Assembly (NCBI GenBank): GCA_015501075.1
Contig: JADNYJ010000274.1
Coordinates: forward strand, 1 to 45,413
Source of the DNA: Gymnopilus junonius
Taxonomy: Eukaryota; Basidiomycota; Agaricomycetes; Agaricales; Galerinaceae
DNA length: 45,413 bases
Direction: 5' to 3'
Shown: one piece after another, positions 40,501-45,413 of the stretch
Position numbering within the stretch: the stretch's first letter is position 1
How the letters are laid out: the number at the start of each line of letters is the position of its first letter
Translations under genes and position numbers: made by a program
The notes under the pieces: generated by a model
The model's input: the letters and a program-made list of their open reading frames with translations, nothing else
Told to the model about the DNA's origin: nothing
Databases searched by the model: none

Positions 40501-42482
40501 ATGGCCGACTGATCATCATCATCTGCGCCCAAGCACCCCACCCTTTCTGCCTCTGGCAGGCGTATTCCACCCGTCGGAGCTTCGAGCTCCAAATCTCCAA
40601 CCCCTGAGGGTTCTTCGTCCTCTCGATCCGCTCGAGAGAGATATGCTTCAGCCACCCCCGCTCCTCGCGAGCGGGAGGAGACTGAGTCTCGGTCAGCGAT
40701 CCACTCACGGGCCACTACTCCCATTGCCTCGAGGGCTTCGTCCCCCGATGTTTCCATGGGGAGGATGATGATACCATTCGCTTTCCTCTCCCAAGTGCTT
40801 CTCCAGAGCCGCAGCCTACTTCCCTTTCCCTCACAGGATCGTCCGGGGACTGGGTAGCTGTGGCGGAGTCTCTGAAGACCATTGGTTCATTTATGATGAC
40901 CAACGGTCCTTCTACTTTATCAGGGGCAGATCGCTCTGATTATGTCGGTCTTTTCACTAAGATAGTGAACTCGATCAATACTTCCCCTTGGGCCAAGGAG
41001 GCCACGGGTGTCAGCGCTCGATCGCCGTCTCTTAGATGGTCGGTCGTGCGCAATCTCATCGATTCTGATAGTTCCTTAGGGACCTCATGTATCGAGATTA
41101 GCAAAGACTCGAGGGGAAGCCTCTGCTCCTCCCCCTGAGCCTTCATCTTCCCAGTCCGCCCCTCCAAAGCAGACTGGCCCTCCAGCGGACCCTGCGGAGC
41201 CTCCCAAGGCACCCGCTCCCACCCCTTCTCGAGCCAAGCTTCAGCCTCGCAAACAAAAGGCTAAGCTGGTTCAATATCAGAGGCCGCCCCCTCCAGGGCC
41301 CCCTCCCATTCCTCTTTCCTCCCATCCCAAGCGCTCCTTCGCCTCGAAACTCCGGACACCAGTTCCGGGGTCCTCGACCCGCGGGTCGCTTACTAATCGC
41401 TATTTTGAGCGGGCCGTCGCTCAAATGGCGCCACAAACCTGGACCCGGGCCGCTTCAGGCCCAGGCCCAGACCCGGTTCGGACCCTCTCAGGGCCCGTCT
41501 CGACCTGCTACCCCAGCCAAGTCTAAAGGGCTGGACTACGTCACGGCTGGCCCTATGCGCCGCCAAGTTCTCATGGTGTTCAACGACCGTGCGCCGATGA
41601 ACGTCATACTCGCCACTCTGGTTGATGAGATCAACGGATGATGGCTCTCGACAGATTCGATATTCGGATCACCTCTGCAGAGCCCGCCTATCGGGGGTGG
41701 GCTCTACACACCAATCACGTACCCACGAATGATGAGATTATGCTCCTTCGTGGTGCGATTTATAATGTTGTCCAGGGCACCTCCGATGCTAATAAGGAGA
41801 TGACACCCTGGGTCGGACTACCGATGTCCAAAGCCTTCTTGAAGGTTTTGGATGTTCCCTATTACTCGGACGTCTTCCAGAGGACTCCCACCACCATCGC
41901 CGACATTGAGAGAGCGCTCGAAAGGGCCCCCCTCTTCTCTGGCATTCCTTTTGCGGGGCATGCACGCCTCGTACGTCAATCAGCAAAGAGCTCCAAGTTC
42001 GACTGCTACTTTGAGATCTGGGACTCCCAGACTGGACGAACCGCGAAGACGCTTATCAACAAAGCTTTTGCTACAAGGACGAGCTGCTTTATGTAAAGCC
42101 AGCTGCCGCTCGACGAGGTGTCCCCATGTGCCAGCGTTGCCAGCGCTGGGGTCATCTCACCAAGGATTGTAGGGCCCACCAACGCTGCTGCGCGCGGTGT
42201 GGCGGGCCTCACGCCACTGACGAGCATCGCGCCCTTGCGCCTTGCTGCAACCGGCCTCCGCCGGATTCGGACGGTATGCGCCACCCCACTCCAGCTGGTG
42301 AGCCATGCCCCCACAAGGCCCGCTGCCCCAATTGTCGGGGCGAGCACCCTGCCACAGGATGCAATTGCAAGTTCTGGGAACACCGCTTCGATCACGATTG
42401 GATCATAGCCAAATACCGCGAGGTACGTGATAAGCGCGCACTCCGGACCTTGACGTCTAACGTCCCTCCCCTAGCTCGATAA
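40501..42482 (+). pseudogene. LINE ORF1 (Gag-like), near full length, frameshifted (H)
   Basis: About 660 codons. The start is probably ATG 40501 (MAD), with TGA at 40510-40512 as codon 4 and a Ser-rich stretch after it. Layout: Ser/Pro/Arg-rich N-terminus; TGSSGDWVAVAESLKTIGSF and YVGLFTKIVNSINTSPWAKE; a Pro-rich linker (YQRPPPPGPPPIPLSS); a globular part (QVLMVFNDRAPMNVILATLV, RFDIRITSAEPAYRGWALHT); three zinc knuckles (CQRCQRWGHLTKDC, CARCGGPHATDEH, CPNCRGEHPATGC). Frameshifts near 40759, 41105, 41440, 41638 and 42068. By analogy with Tad-type and R1-type LINEs it binds element RNA. Confidence 0.85.
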
Positions 42483-42484
42483 TG
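42480..42484 (+). promoter_or_regulatory. TAATG stop-start overlap between ORF1 and ORF2 (H)
   Basis: TAA 42480-42482 and ATG 42482-42484 share one base, as in B2 and E. Confidence 0.7.
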
Positions 42485-45413
42485 AGAAGAAAGGAGGACG
42501 TTAGAATTATTTCGTACAATTGTAACCAAAATTATGGTCATATCGATGTACTTCTAGACCGTCTAAAGGATTCTTTTGACGTTATTTTCTTGCAAGAGCC
42601 ACCTTGGCGTGAGATAAGGCGTGCCCCGTCTTCGAGAGATCGAGAAGGTGAGGCAGTTACTGGTGCACCGAACCACCCTGATTGGAAGGTAATGGTTCGG
42701 CCTGACCCCACTGGGCTCCGGCCACGCGTTCTGACCTACGTTTCGACGAGGTTGAACCCCTGGCGCCCCGCTATGTGACGCGATCTTATAGATCACCGTG
42801 ACATCATGGCGGTGTCTCTGTTTACCGGAGACGCCATTGTTAACTTACTGAATGTGTATTCGGACGATAAGCACACAGCTATCGACTTGCTCACTGAGCA
42901 GGCCGACTTTCTCCCAATGTTTCATTACATGGGGGGTGACTTCAACTGTCACTCGAATAAGTGGGACCCTGGTGTCCTGCATCATCGGACGACAGCCAAT
43001 AACCTGCTGAATACGGCAGCTACACTGGGATTGATGCTTTCTCTCCCAGTCAATCCGGGCCCCACTCACATCCCTGGCAACCCATCTCAACGAGAGTCGG
43101 TCATCGACCTCATCTTCGTTCAACCTACTGAGGAGCTGTCTGCAGGCACTCGGAGAGGTGAACTTTGGCGCGGGCCATCGGACCATGTTCCGTTGGCCTG
43201 TTCTATTTCTGTCGCTCCGGCGGCAGCAACTGTTCCGATGCGCTCACTGCCACCGGATCAATTGGATGACTTCGTGTTGTCCATCATTGAGAAGCTCAAG
43301 GGCATTGATCCCTTGGCTGCCGATCGACTCCCCGGATCAGGTGGAGGCTGTGTCTTCGGATGTGGCTTCTGCCTTCTCGGATGCTTGGCGAAAGTATTCC
43401 AAGACGATTCATATTCCCCTCACTCCCGTCCTTGGTGGGATGACTCCTGTGAGGATTCCTTCAATGCTTATCAGCGAGATAACTCTCGTGATAACCATAA
43501 AATTTTCGCAGAGCTGTTAAAGCTGCTAAACGCAAGTTCTTTGATGAACGCATCACTGAAGTTGCCACTACTAACAAGCGCCCCTGGGATCTAATGAACT
43601 GGATCCAGCAGCGCAAGTTACCACCCTCCGAGGCTATCCAATTCAACGGACAGCCCTGCCATGATATGCCCTCCCTCTGGGACGCCCTTCATGGCACGTA
43701 CAATTCGGCCTCTGACCGGACATACGACATTAGTGGTCTCACCTCCCTTCCCGATATGGAAGTACGAGAGTGGACTGCCTTTTCACTGTTGGAACTGAGG
43801 GAGGCCTTGGCATCCTGTTCTAACAACTCAGCGCCGGGTCCTGATCATATTAAGTGGTCACACCTTAAGGCCATTATTCGTGACGACCACTGTCTTCAGG
43901 TGTTCGTTCAGTTAGCCAATGCCTGCCTTCGGGTTGGGTATTGGCCGACTCACTTTAAGGAGTCCTTGTCGGTGATTATTCCAAAGCCGAACAAGCCCTC
44001 ATATTCCACGCCTAAGGCGTTCAGGCCCATTGTGCTCCTGAACACCCTTGGCAAATTGGTTGAGAAAATGCTTTCCAACCGTATTCAATTCGATGCTGTT
44101 AAGCACGATATCTTTCACCCTAATCAACTCGGTGGTGTGCGTCAGCGCTCCACTGAGGATGCGGGCTTGCTCCTCATGCACCTGGTGCATGCAGGGTGGG
44201 CTCGCGGCTTAAAGACCAGTGTCATCGCCTTCGACGTGGCACAGTTCTTCCCTTCCCTCAATCACGAAGTGCTGATTGCGATCCTCAGGAAGCAGGGCTT
44301 CCCTCCTAACGTGGTGGAATTCTTTTCATCATACCTGGTCGGCCGTTCCACATCGTATGCCTGGAACGGTTTTCAATCTGACCCCCGACAAGCTGATGTC
44401 GGGGTGGGGCAGGGCTCTGCTTTGTCCCCGGTACTTTCGGCACTCTTCCTTGCACCAGTGCTGAAGCTCTTCATGCAGAATGAGTCAGTCTCTGATACCA
44501 CTCTGCTCTCTTACGTCGATGACGGCACCCTCATTGTGCAGTCAAAGACCCTTGACGCCAACTGCTTAGCCTTGAAAAGGTCCTATGCAGTGATTTTCGA
44601 ACTCTTCACAAAGTTCGCCCTCGCTCTTGAGCACGACAAAACGGAGTTATTCCATTTTGATCGTTCTCACTCGGAGTTCAATCCGTCCATGGATCTGGGT
44701 AGCTCCCTACACCCGTGACAGCGTCTGACGCCCAAGCCATTTTGGCAGTACTTGGGTTTCTTCTTCGACCGGAAACTGACATTTCACGAACATGTCCGGT
44801 ATTACTCCACCAAGTCCTTCACCACCGTTAAGGCGATGCGGATGCTTGGTAACTCATCTAGGGGGCTTACGCCCATGCAAAAGCGTCTGCTTTACAGGTC
44901 TTGTGTGTTGCCTATTGCGACATACGGCCTTCGCTTGTGGTTCTTCCAAGGCGCTAAGTGCCAGGGAACCATTAAACTACTGACCAGCATGCAACGTCAT
45001 GCTGCGCTCTGGATTACCGGTGCATTCCGCACCTCCCCAACTGGAGGGATCGAGGCCCTTGCTGGCCTGGTCCCTATCAACTTAGTCCTGAAACGTGCTG
45101 CTGCAGTCGGTGTCTGCGCATGGCGCCCTCTCGGACACTCACCCGGTGCGCTCTCTTCTGAGTGCGCCCTTTTCCAAAGGAGCGACTCCTCACCCTCGCT
45201 CTGCTGCCTTTATGACTGCCCCACAACGCGCTAAGGTGCGGGGTACTGTTATGGACGTCGATGACATGCTCCATGTAGTCAGCGAGCGCTGGAGCCTTTG
45301 CTCCAGAGGCTCGTCTGGGGGCGATTCCTTGAGTTACATCATGGAATTCGCTTTGATATCACTCCAGCACCCAAGGATAAGGTTGGGCTCCGGCGCGAAT
45401 GGTTAGACCGCTT
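42482..45413 (+). pseudogene. LINE ORF2 (EN-RT-start of RNase H), frameshifted, partial (H)
   Basis: Starts MRRKEDVRIISYNC. The endonuclease has FLQEPPW, GGDFNCHSNKWDP, SVIDLIFVQ and PSDHVPLAC; TGA at 42776-42778 interrupts it after RPAM. Frameshifts lie near 43318, 43415 and 43507. A long open part, 43594-44718, carries RT: IIPKPNKPSYSTPKAFRPIV, IAFDVAQFFPSL (motif A Asp kept), GQGSALSPVLSALFL and SYVDD. Further shifts near 44700, 45110 and 45280. It continues beyond the window, so the 3' end is unknown. Confidence 0.9.

Larger units (their letters stand above)
40421..45413 (+). mobile_element. LINE copy H, longest 5' end, runs off the window
   Basis: The only copy with the ORF1 N-terminal region in place. 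Its 5' limit is between the inverted repeat (ends 40417) and the ORF1 start near 40501, so about 80 bp may be 5' UTR. ORF1 (40501-42482) and ORF2 (from 42482) are both frameshifted. It stops at the window edge inside RNase H. Confidence 0.92.

Noticed and set aside
40940..41436. Minus-strand ORFs in the Pro-rich linker of LINE ORF1
   Set aside because: GC-rich antisense of coding sequence; not seen as a separate conserved gene.

Overview
The window looks like nuclear DNA of a filamentous basidiomycete, most likely an Agaricomycete; the species cannot be fixed from sequence alone. The grounds are 49-65 bp GT-AG introns, a signal-peptide/one-helix protein of a kind I recall from Agaricomycetes, and dense remnants of Tad-type LINEs with LTR and DNA transposons. 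No bacterial operon, CRISPR array, rRNA or convincing tRNA is present.

About half of the window belongs to one LINE family, present as nine pieces called A-H here (B1 and B2 are separate): A 1-189 (-), B1 3574-5320 (+), B2 5572-10448 (+), C 10449-13318 (-), D 13420-14792 (-), E 16638-21523 (-), F 24975-27325 (+), G 39130-40151 (-), H about 40421-45413 (+, runs off the edge). Together they define the element: ORF1 with a Pro-rich linker and CCHC knuckles; ORF2 with apurinic-type endonuclease, reverse transcriptase (YVDD), RNase H and a C-terminal CCHC; a 450-480 bp 3' UTR and a poly-A tail. ORF1 stop and ORF2 start overlap as TAATG in all three copies that keep the junction. No copy is intact.

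Region by region. 1-3570: LINE fragment A, then two diverged LTR-retrotransposon 3' ends facing outward, each with GGGACT-type minisatellite beside an identical polypurine tract. 3574-14792: LINEs B1, B2, C and D. 13319-21970: one multi-exon host gene on the minus strand, broken by LINEs D and E, cut short by C, and carrying further stops. 22770-23704: an apparently intact two-exon gene for a secreted or membrane-anchored protein, with a GATA-site cluster upstream. 24525-27700: a second minus-strand host gene split by LINE F. 28365-30480: a P-loop gene fragment, duplicated segments and clusters of the motif TGACTTTGTC. 31478-32615: an apparently intact four-exon gene of unknown function. 32616-37580: AT-rich DNA with a hAT-like MITE, two TA-flanked MITEs, a roughly 100 bp repeat and a 1.2 kb array of a 12 bp unit. 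37600-39128: 5' end of a Copia element (LTR, primer site, Gag). 39130-45413: LINE G, a 59 bp perfect inverted repeat around a Copia integrase fragment, and LINE H.

Most nonsense codons are CGA>TGA, and catalytic Asp>Asn changes occur in the same CpG contexts. That pattern fits decay by cytosine deamination. Only the genes at 22770 and 31478 look functional.
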